64,000 nt of DNA from positions 136,243,869 to 136,307,868 of the forward strand of contig NC_133771.1 of assembly GCF_003597395.2 (NCBI RefSeq). Reading direction: 5' to 3'. Shown here piece after piece: positions 44,036 to 54,402 of this stretch. The DNA is from Chelonoidis abingdonii. Lineage: Eukaryota > Chordata > Testudines > Testudinidae. Position numbers and translations under genes: made by a program. Position 1 is the stretch's first letter; every line of letters begins with the position of its first letter. Below the pieces are notes generated by a model that saw only the letters and a list, made by a program, of their open reading frames with translations, was not told the origin of the DNA and made no database searches.

Positions 44036-44133
44036 GGCCAGATTCTGCTCTTAGTTACACCCATGTAAATCCAGAGTCACCCCACTGACATTATTTGGAA
44101 ATCACACAATGTAACTGGGATCAGAATCTGGCC
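44036..44133. repeat. 98-bp near-palindromic repeat
   Basis: GGCCAGATTCTGCTCTTAGT and the right arm ending in TCAGAATCTGGCC are inverted copies. I recognise this palindromic family in amniotes. Its class is unknown. Confidence 0.6.
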
Positions 44134-44535
44134 CTGAGCATCTAGGGAGAATCCTAGGCAGCCATGGAATGGGGCAGTCTGTTAGCCACACCCCAGAAAG
44201 CTCCCCATATATGGAATGCTGAAAGCAGCTTCCTTCCCAACCACAGGCCCAGCCCCTCTCCCTGAGTACTGCTCTCTGAAGTTGGAGAGATTTACAAAAA
44301 ACCTCCAGCAGCTTATTTATTTGCTCCAAAGCAAATCACTCTTTGAAGCTGAGAAATCACCCTGGTGAAGGAAAAAAGGAGGAAGGATTGTTGTGCAATA
44401 GAGAAGGACTGACAGATCCGTACCCATAGAAACGAGCATTTATGTTGTGTCTAATGGGCTGCGCCTGCTCATGCAAGTCAATAGGTGTTTTGTCATTAAG
44501 TGCAATGGGAAGTAGATTAGACTCTTCCATAGATG

Positions 44536-44845
44536 GTACGTCTACACTGCAATATGACACTTGCAGCTGGCCTGTGTCAACTAGGGTGACCAGATAGCAA
44601 GTATGAAATACTGGGACGAGGTGAGGAGGTAATAGAAGCCTATCTAAGACAAAGCCTTGAATACCAGGACTATCCCTATAAAATCAGGACATCTGGTCAC
44701 CCTAGTCATTTGACTCAGGCTTGTGGAGCTTGAGCTGCAGATCTTTAAAATGGCAGTGTAGACATTCAGGTGAGGGGGGAGGGTCCCACAGCCTGGGCTC
44801 CAGCCCGAACCTGAATGTCTACATTACAATTTCATAGCTCCACAG
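44536..44845. mobile_element. MITE (TCTACACTGCA family) split by another MITE
   Basis: The left ACGTCTACACTGCAATATGA and later GCTGCAGATC, GCAGTGTAGACATTCAGG and CCTGGGCTCCAGCCC blocks follow the order seen at 14010-14273. The hAT-type MITE at 44582-44704 is inserted inside. Confidence 0.55.
44582..44704. mobile_element. hAT-type MITE, TAGGGTGACCAGAT family, copy 3
   Basis: TAGGGTGACCAGATAGCAAG and CATCTGGTCACCCTA are inverted repeats. It sits inside another MITE. The duplication is decayed. Confidence 0.82.
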
Positions 44846-44849
44846 CCTG

Positions 44850-44900
44850 AGGCCTTGGCTACACTCGCACTTTACAGCACTGCAACTTTACACCACTGCA
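44850..44900. repeat. Harbinger-type terminus fragment
   Basis: GAGGCCTTGGCTACACTCGC followed by CAGCACTGCAAC resembles the end of the element at 39466-43590. It may be a solo end of another copy. Confidence 0.45.
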
Positions 44901-45639
44901 ACTGGGAGCGAGGGGGGGAAAAGTGGGCATGCGATGTGCTCAGGAGAGGTGGAGGTGAGCTCGGGTGGGGCAGGGAGCTGCAGGTGGTGCACAGCACCCA
45001 TCAATTTTTCCCTGTGGGTGCTCCAGCCCTGGAGCACCCACGGAGTTGGCGCCTATGGGCCCTGCTCCAAACATATTTGTGGGCCCCCCATGGGGGCAAT
45101 GGAGCATGGTGGGGGGGGCAGCCCCCAGAGTGAGGGGCCGGCCAGCGTATGGCATGACAGGGGCTGCCCTGCTCTGCCCAGCCCAGTGTGAGGGCACTAT
45201 TTACAAACCAGCAGTTGCCAGACACATAGTGGCCTGCCTGACCCTGTGCTGCCAGCATGCCCCTTCCCTGCACTGGGTGGCCCATGCTGTGCCACACATC
45301 CCCAACACCAGAACACCCCACCCCACCAATTACCTATGTCCAGAGCCCCATTGGATCTGCTATGCCCAGTGCCCCCCTGCCCACAGCCCTGCCACAAGTG
45401 CCCAGCACCCCACACAGAACCCCCACTGCCAAGCAGTACTGGTGATAGGACATGGGGCTGCACAAGGAGTGACAGGTGGGTGGCTGGATGCCGATGGGTG
45501 CTGTGGCAGAGCTATCCATGGAGGGGAAAAGGTGAGATAGCTTGGTTTTGGGGTGGGAGTGGTATCTGGGAAGAAGATGGGGGAGGCTGACAGGAATTGT
45601 TTGGGTGGAGGCTGCTGGGAGAAGCAGGGCAATAACGAA
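44900..45639. repeat. GC-rich dispersed repeat, left part
   Basis: Non-coding GC-rich sequence. The piece near 45385-45425 (CACAGCCCTGCCACAAGTGC, CAGCACCCCACACAGAACC) matches the reverse complement of 57830-57890. It seems to be interrupted by the Harbinger element at 45640 and to continue at 47607. The overlapping open frames, up to 191 codons, are composition artefacts. Confidence 0.5.
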
Positions 45640-47606
45640 GGCCACGTCTACACTATGGGATAATATCGAATTAGCTAAAATCGGTTTTATAAAACTGATA
45701 TTATAAATTCGATTTCATGCGGCCACACTAGGCACAGTATGCGGCGATTTTGTGCGTCCATGGTCGAGGCTAACGTCGATTTCGAAGCGTTGCATGTGGG
45801 TAGCTCTTCTGTAGCTATCCCATAGTTCCCGCAGTCTCCCCGCCCTTGGAATTCTGGTTGAATCATTATTGTCGCGGGTGGTTCTGGGTAAATGTCGTCA
45901 GTCACTCCTTCCTCTGGAAAAACATCAGCTGACAATCCTTTCGTGCTGTTTTCCCTGGATTGCCCTGGCAGACGCCATAGCACGGCAACCATGGAGCCCG
46001 TTCAGCTTTTTTTTTTCCGGCACCTATGTGTACTGGATGCCGCGGAGAGAGAGGCGATACTCCAGCGCTACACAGCAGCATTCACTTGCTTTTGCCAATG
46101 ATAGCAGAGATAGTTACTGGTCGTTCTGTACCGTCTACTGCTGGGAAACTGGCAATGAGATGACGGTTATCTCTCCTCCTCTGTACTGTCCGCTGCTATC
46201 ATGAGTGCCCCTGGCTGAAATCGGCCGGGGCGCAACGCAAAAGCAAAATTGGGATTGACTCACTTGGGACTGAGTCAATCCCTCCCTTATGGTTTCTAAA
46301 ATAGAGTCAGTCCTGCCTAGAATAAGGGGCAAGTGTATTAGAGGACCAGTGTATCAGAGCACACTGCTCCATGTCAGTTATCACAGGGGGTGCCCCTGCA
46401 ACACCCCACCCGTTGCTTCCCTCCTCCCCAACCTTCCTGGGATACCGGTGGCAGTGTCCTGCCCATTTGTGTCATGAAGTAATAAAGAATGGCAGGAATA
46501 AGAAACACTGAGTGTTTACTGACATAAAATGAGGGGGAAGCAGCTCCCGGTGTGATGATAGTCCAGGCAGGACATTAAACGGTGATGTTAAACGGGCCGA
46601 GTGCCGGATGCGCATGTGAGGCCAGCATGCGCTGCTATGCAGATCATCTTTTCTTTACACAGGAAAGGAGGGGGCTGAAGCCCCCAGTTGCTATGATGAA
46701 GCTGGTTATTAGCCGTTCTGTCCTATCTACTGGGAGTAACCAGCAATTGTTGGTCTCATTGTCAACATGTTAGATATTCATGAGCGGACGGTTACTAATC
46801 GTATTGACCCTACCACCGGGAGGGGGAGAGGGAAGGAGCGGATACTGCTCTTCACTGCTGCAGCATCGCGTCTACCAGCAGCATTCGTACACATAGGGTG
46901 ACATTGAATGTAGGTCAAGAAATTATTTCTTCCCTTTTCTTTCACGTGGTGCGGGGGGGGAAGAAACTGAGGAGCTGTTCCCTGAACCACCCAGACGCTG
47001 TGTTTGAACCTACAGAACATTGGAGCTCAGCAAGAATGCAAATACTTTCAGAGACTGCTGTGGACTGTGGGATAGCTGGAGTCCTCAGTACCCCTCCATC
47101 CATGAGCGTCCATTTGAGTCTCTGGCTTCCCGTTATGCTTGTCACGCAGTGCTGTGTTCCTGGAGATTTTTTTTTTCAAATGCTTTGGCATTCGTGTTCT
47201 GTAAACGGAGCTCTGATAGAACAGATTTGTCTCCCATACAGCGATCAGATCGAGTATCTCCTGTATGGCCATGCTGGAGCTCTTTTTGGATTTGAGACTG
47301 CATCGCCACCCATGCTGACAGAGCTCCACGCTGGGCAAACAGAAATGTAATTCAAAAGCCGCGGGCTTTCCTGTTTACCTGCCCGCTGCAATCTGAGTTC
47401 AGATTGCTGTCCAGCCAAGCGGTCAGTGGTAATCCGCTATGTTAATATCGAATTTAGCGCTACTCCTCTCGTCGGGGTGGAGTACAGAAATCGATTTAAA
47501 GAGCCCTTTATATCGATATAAAGGGCGTTGTAATGTGGATGGGTACAGCGTTAAATCTATTTAACGCTCTTTAAATCGATTTAAACGCGTAGTGTAGACC
47601 AGGCCT
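45640..47606 (-). mobile_element. PIF/Harbinger element, shorter copy
   Basis: The left end GGCCACGTCTACACTATGG and the reverse complement of the right end (AGGCCTGGTCTACACTACGC) are inverted repeats. Subterminal TCGATTTAAAG/CTTTAAATCGA and ATATCGATAT palindromes crowd the right end. At 1.97 kb, with a decayed accessory gene on the minus strand and no transposase recognised, it is a non-autonomous derivative. It belongs to a different subfamily from the 39466 element. Confidence 0.75.
47048..47338 (-). pseudogene. Harbinger Myb/SANT-like accessory protein remnant
   Basis: The minus-strand frame contains EILDLIAVWETNLFYQSSVY, the start of the trihelix/Myb-SANT-like DNA-binding domain (usual form EVLDLIAVWGEESV), followed by RTRMPKHLKKKISR. 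Later parts of the domain are lost to frameshift. Such proteins help Harbinger transposase bind its ends. Confidence 0.6.
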
Positions 47607-47940
47607 AAGGGAAGTTGGGGTCTAGGGGGGGCACAGAGAAGCTGGGGGTGGCTAGATTAATGGGGTAATCCAGAGCACAGCTTGGATAAGCTAGGGATAG
47701 TTGAGTTTAGGGGAGGGGGGATGACAGGGAGCTCTGGAATCTGGGGGCAATAGGCACAGTGCGGAGAGGGGAGGAGAGGAAGGGTAGAACTGTGGGGATG
47801 GAGGGCAACCAGCAGGACCAGTCCTGGGCCCTTCTACACTCTGTATCTGCAACCTCTGCGTGCTGCCGTTGCACTTGCCCTTCCCTCCCAGCCACTCTTT
47901 CCCTTGCGCAGGTCTAGCAGCAGGGGGAATGGGGAGGAGA
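47607..47940. repeat. GC-rich dispersed repeat, right part
   Basis: G-rich, non-coding sequence continues the character of 44900-45639 beyond the Harbinger insertion. The assignment is inferred from composition and position. Confidence 0.35.
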
Positions 47941-47943
47941 TTA

Positions 47944-48112
47944 GAGACACAAAGTGGGTTAGGTAAGATCTATGGTAGACCAGCTTCTGCTGGTGAGTAA
48001 GACAGACTTTTGAGCTTCCACAGCGCTGAAGAAGAAAGCCTGTCTCTCTCTCTCTCTCACCAACAAAGGCTGGTCCAATAAAAGATCTTACCTCAGGCAC
48101 TCACCTTGTCTC
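47944..48112. mobile_element. Palindromic Penelope-type 3' end pair
   Basis: The left arm (TTAGGTAAGATCTATGGTAG ... CAGCTTCTGCTGGTGAG) is the inverted copy of the right arm (CTCACCAACAAAGGCTGGTC ... AAAAGATCTTACCTCA), meeting near CAGCGCTG at 48021-48028. The right arm is the tail of a second turtle Penelope-like family. CTGAAGA (48026-48032) runs almost straight into GAAAGC, so the hairpin of the ribozyme-like core is missing. A (CT)n tract lies at 48041-48059. Confidence 0.55.
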
Positions 48113-48127
48113 TATGTAAACACCAGT

Positions 48128-48352
48128 CAGATAAAGGTGGGAGGAAGGGTAGTCTATGTTCAGCACTGCACTGGGACACAGGAGGTCTAGGTTCAATCCA
48201 TGGCTCTGTCACAGACTTTCTGTGCATGTACCCGCTCTGTTTGGAAATGGGGATAATACCTGCTACGCCTCATGGGAGTGGTGTGAGATTTAACAAATCA
48301 GTGCCGAGGTGCTCAGCTACTGTGAAGCTGGGGGTCTATATAAATGGATAGG
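48128..48352 (+). repeat. tRNA-type SINE (MIR/CORE-like)
   Basis: GGTTCAATCC (48190-48199) is a good box B, and GGAAATGGGGATAATACCTGC is the conserved core. The tail GGGGTCTATATAAATGGATAGG matches reptile SINEs. It is moderately diverged. Confidence 0.65.
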
Positions 48353-50145
48353 CCCATACTGGTGCAAATGGGAATCACGCAAATGCCTCTGAAAGAGAAC
48401 CACTCCATTCTTACGTGGAAGAAGAAGAAGAGAGTTTTAAGAAGACAAATCTGCTGTAGGAAACACAAATGTTACCAAAAGTTTAAGCTAGTAAAATAAT
48501 AACCCCTTGTGCTGTTGGGGGGCTTTTCATCTGAGTATCTTTTACAAACGTGAAGGCCCTATGCAATATTTAATTTATGTATATGCTAGTGCCACTTCAC
48601 CCAGCAGTACAATTCACCCACCTTTAAGGTAGAATAAGTCAGCAGTTTACCAACACCCAGCAACATCACTTAATTTAAGACAGAAAATAAGAAAGAGAAC
48701 AAAGTAGAGCAGCATATACATTCGAGCAGGATGAATGCAAGAAGGCTGAATATCATTATAAGAATTGCTAGGGCACCAAGACTAGCATTCCTTCGCTTAT
48801 GAAAAGTGATCTGGGATCCTTAATTACAAGTGGTCAGAATGCTGAATTTTCATCTCATTCACAAAATGGCTTCTCCAGCACCAGAATGCCCCCTTCCCCA
48901 TACCACAATGCACGGGTATTGGTTTGGTATTGGATTTGGAATGAAAAGTACCAATATCATCTCTACACACTACCCCCATCCACTTCCACTTACATTTCCC
49001 CTTTACCTCTAGGAGTACCTCTGCCATTTGGCAGGGATTCTTCTCCCCATAAATGCATTCTGTCTCTGCTTTCTCCCACAGAAGCCCCCAGTGGGGCTTC
49101 ACTAAATCCCCCCAGATCCCGAGGCAGCCTCCACAATCCCATTTGGCCCCTTGTTCCCACCTTTGTAGGGATGGTAGAAGTTTTCCTTTTTATCCTGCCC
49201 TAAGAGTCCCAGTCCATCTGCAGAATTCTGCAAATCTACTTTCCATTTCAGGGCAGTCCTGTTTTATATGACCTGGTTTTCCCTATTGATAGCACCCTAT
49301 TCCCTACTTCCCTCAGATAGTTCCTTTCATCTCCTCCCTTTGCCTCTAGAGGCTTTTCAATCCACCCCTTTTTCCAGGCCCCTAGCAGGCTAGATCTCTC
49401 TTCTGGGAAAATCAGCTTCTAGGTATGCTTCAGAGAGTTTAATATCAGCCTCCAGGCTATTGGGCTGGTTCCTCCTCACCCAGACTCTGGCACTCTCCAA
49501 GAGGCTCTGGAGAAATTGTTCCAGTATCACCAGGTCCATAATTTCCCCTCATTAGTCAAACATCTGGTCTCAGCCAGCAGTAGCCCAGGCTGTCAGTTTT
49601 TGTGCATATACCATGGGCCATACTCCAGCCCAGCCACAAGCCTGAAATTTCTGCCGGTTTTTCTTGGCAGGAAGTCCCTCTCAGTCTAAAGAGGCCACCT
49701 TCATAACATCATAGTTCTGTTCTTTGCTCAGAGCCATGTCAGCCACCTGAGCGGCACCTGGAGGGCCCAGATTTCCTTACCCCATCCAGCTCCCATGGCT
49801 ACCCTCTTAAAAGTTACTAGGAATTAATCTGGGCCATTCACTGGGCCCTTATTGCATGGACTCACTCCCTGCTTATGTCTCCTGATCTCCACTCTGGGAC
49901 TCACCAACTTCTGGACGAACTGTTGTTGCACCGGCGCCTACTCCCTAATGAATGCCTGCTGGCTCTTCTGCTGCTCTGCCTGCCATGCCAATAGGGACTG
50001 CCTTTCAGTGTGGTGGGATTGCTCGAAGGTCTGCATTGTCTTTTGAAGCTCCAACTGCAGCAGAGCCTGCTCCATGTCCAGATGCCAAATCTTCACCAGT
50101 TTCCCCCCATGAATTTTCACTCACTGTGTGTTCGAGGAAAATCAG

Positions 50146-50163
50146 ATCTTGGACAAGCTCCCA
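50146..50163 (-). other. tRNA-Pro-like primer binding site
   Basis: The minus strand reads TGGGAGCTTGTCCAAGAT, agreeing at 14 of 18 positions with the tRNA-Pro-complementary site TGGGGGCTCGTCCGGGAT as I remember it. It is 2 bases from the LTR. Confidence 0.55.
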
Positions 50164-50165
50164 CT

Positions 50166-50606
50166 TGTGACAGGACACATGCCCCTGCCCCATCCATCCT
50201 TGACTATCCCAGGAATTGCTCCAACTCTCTTCTTTTAGTGTCCACTCTGTATAATTAATTCAAGTCTCCTCCAGCCACACCTGTACAGAGCAATACAATA
50301 GTCCTAATCCCTAGGACCTTCAGCCCCTGTTCATCAGGGCTCTGGGATGCAATGAAATGCTCTTCCTTGGAATCTCCTTCAATCCAATCTAACCTAATCC
50401 AGACCAGCCCTCTCCTTAATGCTGCCTTCCTGCATTTTATCCAGCTCGTCAGCTGATGGGCCACTTAATTCCTTTACTTACCCAGTTTCCTTCTCTGAGT
50501 AGTGAATTCCTCCCTGTTTTCTCAATCAGCCCTCACTGGGGAAACTAACTGAGGCTACAGCTATCAGTGTGCTGATCCATCCACTTGACCTCAGCAGTCT
50601 GTCACA
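50166..50606 (-). repeat. LTR (441 bp, TGTGACA...TGTCACA)
   Basis: It begins TGTGACAGG and ends CTGTCACA on the + strand, so both orientations show TG...CA. The primer site lies 2 bases inside the 50166 end, which makes this the 5' LTR of a minus-strand element. Confidence 0.6.
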
Positions 50607-50614
50607 CCTTTACA

Positions 50615-52635
50615 TCCTCTCCCCTCCTCCTTCCTTTATCTTATGTAGCTAATGCCACCCCGTTAACAAAATCTCAACCAATAAATCATGGCACTAATAT
50701 ACAGTATGCTGTTTTCAACCCATTATTCTGTTCCCCCTGCTGATATATTCTGTCCCTTTCCCCCACCCTGTGTTATACCAATAAAAACTAGCAGGATCTT
50801 AAAGGGGACAAGACATTTGTCACATTTATTGTAAATACCATAATAAAATAAAAGATAACAGCAAACAATGTTGTTTGGTTACTTTTCCTGTATGTATGTA
50901 TATATAGTATTATATTATTCCATTCACACTCATACTACAGTTCTTGTAGATATATATGTTACAGCCTAAAGTGCTTGTGCTCAGAATACTGGCCAGGTAC
51001 TCTTCACACAAGAGTGGAGGCGAGTCGGGCAGTGCACCTGATGCTCCTGGAAGCTGCAGCAGTAACCATATGACTCACGTCCCAGTCCTCAGATCCAGCT
51101 TTAGGGATTTTTCCTATGTTAGTCAGGGAGTTGCTTCATTCTGCTGATGTTTACAATTAATCTCAGCAGGTGGCTGGCTCCATGTTGGGCAGCAATAGTT
51201 TACCAAGTCTCTTATCTCACCCTTCTTTCTTACAGGCTTTAGTTGCGATTCAAAGTCTATAAGTCTTGCTGTCAGCTGCTTGGGTGTGGATGATCCACCG
51301 TCATTGCAGGCGTGACTTTCAGCTTGAACCTGCTTTGATCGTCCTCTGTTCTTCTTCATGTCCTTCTTTGTAGGGTGGATGGTTTACTTTGTTCACGTGT
51401 CTAGGTCTCGCCGTTGAGTTGAACTTCACCTCACAGGACAGGCGGCTGGAGGTTGATTCGTTATCTCATACAGCTCATTCACACACTGAATAACTAATAA
51501 GATTACAGCAGGGTTTGCAAAAAATGAAGTTGGAGGAGCTTTTACAAATGCGAGTGAGCGTTTAAAATGGGTTTGAATTACAATATGGCAAACAGTGAAC
51601 AGAAGTTACAATTGAAGGCAATGTAGTAGTGGTGAACGAATTACATTAATAAGTGAACAATTAAAAACATTTCATTTATGCAGTTCTACACCTGTGTCCG
51701 TCTTGTCTATTTGACTGTAAGTTCCTTGGGCAGGGACTGTGTGCATTCTGTGTTTGCACACCAAGATATGTGTTCCCTGGTGACTCACTTATTGCCAAGA
51801 CCATAAGGGCATAATTTCAGATATGTGGATACACACCAAGGCAGCATAGGTGTAGAGAGGGGCTTATTCCTACCAAGGAGGAGGTTGCTTAGATTAACTA
51901 AACGCGTGGCCAATTAGCGTCTACCGACATCCTGACTCCAATGAATATATGTTAGACCTTGAGCTCCAAGTCATGAGAATATAGACCCTCGCTCAGTCAG
52001 ACAGGGGGGTAACTGTGTTAAGGAGAAGTGTTGAGATTGAGCAGAGGCAAGGAGGAGAGGTTGTCCGCAGAGAAATAGAAGGTTTGAGATGCTGCGGTGA
52101 TTGGAAGCCAAAAGAAACCAGTAAGGCACACACGGCTTTATAGAAGAGAGCAATGACCACTCAAGCATGGGTATGGAGGGAAGTAACCAGGGGACGAACT
52201 ACTAGTCAATGTCACCCACAATCCAAGCCCTGTGTGGACCTGGTAGAGTGCGCCCAGGTCCTCCCTCTCCACTTCCCCTCCAAGACACTCGGGGATGTGA
52301 TTAAGAACTGGTTCAGAGGCAAGCAATAGTGCTCTGAACCTACCCCAGAGAAGAGAAAGCGCGAGACCCAGCAGAACAGTACCGGCAATTTGCCACAGGT
52401 TATATTATTCCTTAAATATTACTCATACATACCTCTCACACTGATTATGAGCATTGATAAGTTACACATTTTCAATAGAGACCTCACATATTACCCCTCA
52501 TGGATAAATACCATGAAAGTGGTGTATTAGGTGTAATGAGGTTTTCAGGTCTGAGACAAGAGTTGCTTCAGCTTGCTTGTGAAATTCAGTGAACTCTTTG
52601 CCAGTTGGCACCAATGGGCCTTTGTGTTACATTCA
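50615..52635. other. Unassigned, probably part of old repeats
   Basis: 50800-51690 resembles dispersed turtle sequence that I have seen but cannot classify. No gene is recognised, and open frames are short. Confidence 0.3.
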
Positions 52636-52639
52636 GGTA

Positions 52640-52985
52640 CTCTACAGCTGCCAACTTTCATGCTGTAAATAAGCACCCTGACTTTCACAATAAGCCAAAA
52701 ATCAAGCTAATCCCATTTCAAAACAAACCAATCCCTAAGAACCCCAACACTCTATGTGACTAGATCTCCCTAGCGTGCAGTCTTTGTGGTGGGCCCGCTG
52801 TGCACCCCTGACTCTCTCCCTCACTTGCCCCCCACTTGCCTCTGCTTGCCGGGAGCCGATAAAATAAAAGAAGCAACAAACTACAAGCCAAAACTAGCCA
52901 ACAAGCAACTTGCCAGCCAATAAGCCAAAAACAAGCCCAATTTCTGCATTCTTTTCCCGTAATAAGCATGAACTATATTCTGGCT
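52640..52985. repeat. Dispersed turtle repeat, class unknown
   Basis: The motifs CTAGCGTGCAGTCTTTGTGG, CCCGCTGTGCACCCCTGACT and CCAACAAGCAACTTGCCAGC belong to a chelonian dispersed repeat that I recognise from memory. It contains short direct repeats of AAGCCAAAA. Confidence 0.4.
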
Positions 52986-53554
52986 AGGTGCTCTCTGTTT
53001 TAGCATCTGCATAAATAGAACTAGCTGAAAAATGCCGATGTTTCTTTACAATAAATAATTTATTTTTAAATATACATAATATTCCCAAAAATTTCTTGCA
53101 AAATTTTTGGGGTATTTCCATGAAAAACCCCAACCCAAAACATTGTCAATCTCTCCCTTCTACTTCTCTGCCTGTCTGATGTCCATGGGGGAAAAAAAGG
53201 ATAAGAAATGAGGAGTGGAGGATGAAAATATGAAATTTTTCAGATTTTGAAAAAATACAAAAAAAACTTGGTGGTTGAGGGGAAGATTGGTGTGTTTTTC
53301 ATTTAAAAAATCAAAAGAAATTTAAAATGTTGGAGGGAATTTGTATTTAGAATAAAAGGTCATTTTCTATTAAAACTATTTGGTGGTGCTTTTGACCCCT
53401 CTATTAAATCTAACTATATAACTACTAAGTCTTTGTACTGGTATCCTTCCATTGGAAAGTTGTTTCAAACTTCACGTCATTTGATGAGATCTGGCTCAGT
53501 CCAAGGGCAAAAAATATTCCTCTTGAGAGGTCTTTTATCTGAGCTAGGAATAAT

Positions 53555-54402
53555 AGCCTTCCTTGGCAAGAATAGTTTTGCAGTGCCTAGGGAAAGGGAT
53601 AAAACCCCTCCAACGCATCATCAGGGATCTACAACCCATCCTGGACAATGATCCCACACTTTCACGGGTCTTGGGTGGCAGGCCAATCCTTGCCCACAGA
53701 CAGCTCCAATCTGAAACGTATTCTCACAGCACTGCACACCGCACCATAGTAACTCTAGCTCAGGAACCAATCCATTGCAACAAACCTCGATGCCAACTCT
53801 GCCCACATATACACCAGCGACACCTCACAGGACCCAACCAGATCAGCATACCATCACTGGTTCATTCACCTGCACGTCCACCAATGTAATATATGCCATC
53901 ATATGCCAGCAATGCCCCTCTGCGTAGTACATCGGCCAAACTGGACAGTCACTATGGAAAGGAAAATGACACAATCAGATATCAGGAATGGCAATATACA
54001 AAAACCTGTAGGAGAGCACTTCAACTCCCTGCCACCTATAGCAGACCTTAGGTGACTATCCTGCAGCAAAAAACTTCAGGACCAGACTTCAAAGAGAAAC
54101 TGCTGAGCTTCAGTTCATCTGCAAATTTGACACCATCAGCTCCGGACTAAACAAGATGTGAATGGCTTGCCATTACAGAACCAGTTTTCTCCCTGGGTTT
54201 CAACAACCTGCTAGAACGGCCTCACCTCTCCTGATGAACTAACCTCGTTATCTCTAGCTTCTTGCTAGCATAGATACTACCTGCCCCTGGAAATTTACAC
54301 TACCTGCAGTCTGACGAAGTGGGTATTCACCCACGAAAGCTCACGCTCCAAATCGTCTGTTAGTCTATAAGGTGCCACAGGATTCTCTGCTGCTTTTATT
54401 TA
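53555..54402 (+). mobile_element. Penelope-like element, 5'-truncated, degenerate
   Basis: The coding remnant reads PLQRIIRDLQPILDNDPTLS from about 53599, then CNKPRCQLCPHIHQRH (zinc-binding-like Cys/His) and a broken GIY-YIG endonuclease start near 53880-53950 (NVIYAI then YIGQT in shifted frames). The 3' tail with a hammerhead-like core ends in AAGGTGCCACAGGATTC (54371-54387). Stops and frameshifts inactivate it. Confidence 0.82.
54311..54338 (+). ncRNA. Hammerhead-ribozyme core motif in Penelope-like 3' end
   Basis: CTGACGA (54311-54317), a GTGGGT/ACCCAC hairpin with an ATTC loop, and GAAA (54335-54338) keep the hammerhead core consensus CTGANGA-stem-GAAA. The stem differs from the copy at 4014 by compensated bases (C-G against T-A at its end). 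Confidence 0.6.

Larger units (their letters stand above)
48790..50606 (-). mobile_element. LTR retrotransposon, 5' part (LTR, primer site, gag remnant)
   Basis: Read on the minus strand it starts with an LTR (50606 to 50166), then a primer site and a leader, then a gag-like region running towards 48790. The gag-like part holds glutamine-rich sequence (50120-49938) and scattered residues resembling Gypsy capsid blocks, with stops. No pol or second LTR is seen; the element is truncated at about 48790. Confidence 0.55.

Noticed and set aside
44965..45540. 191-codon open frame and several overlapping frames on both strands
   Set aside because: GC-rich repeat sequence with open frames in nearly all phases, no domain and no splice context.
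47048..47338. Host Myb/SANT gene
   Set aside because: It lies between Harbinger terminal repeats and is truncated.
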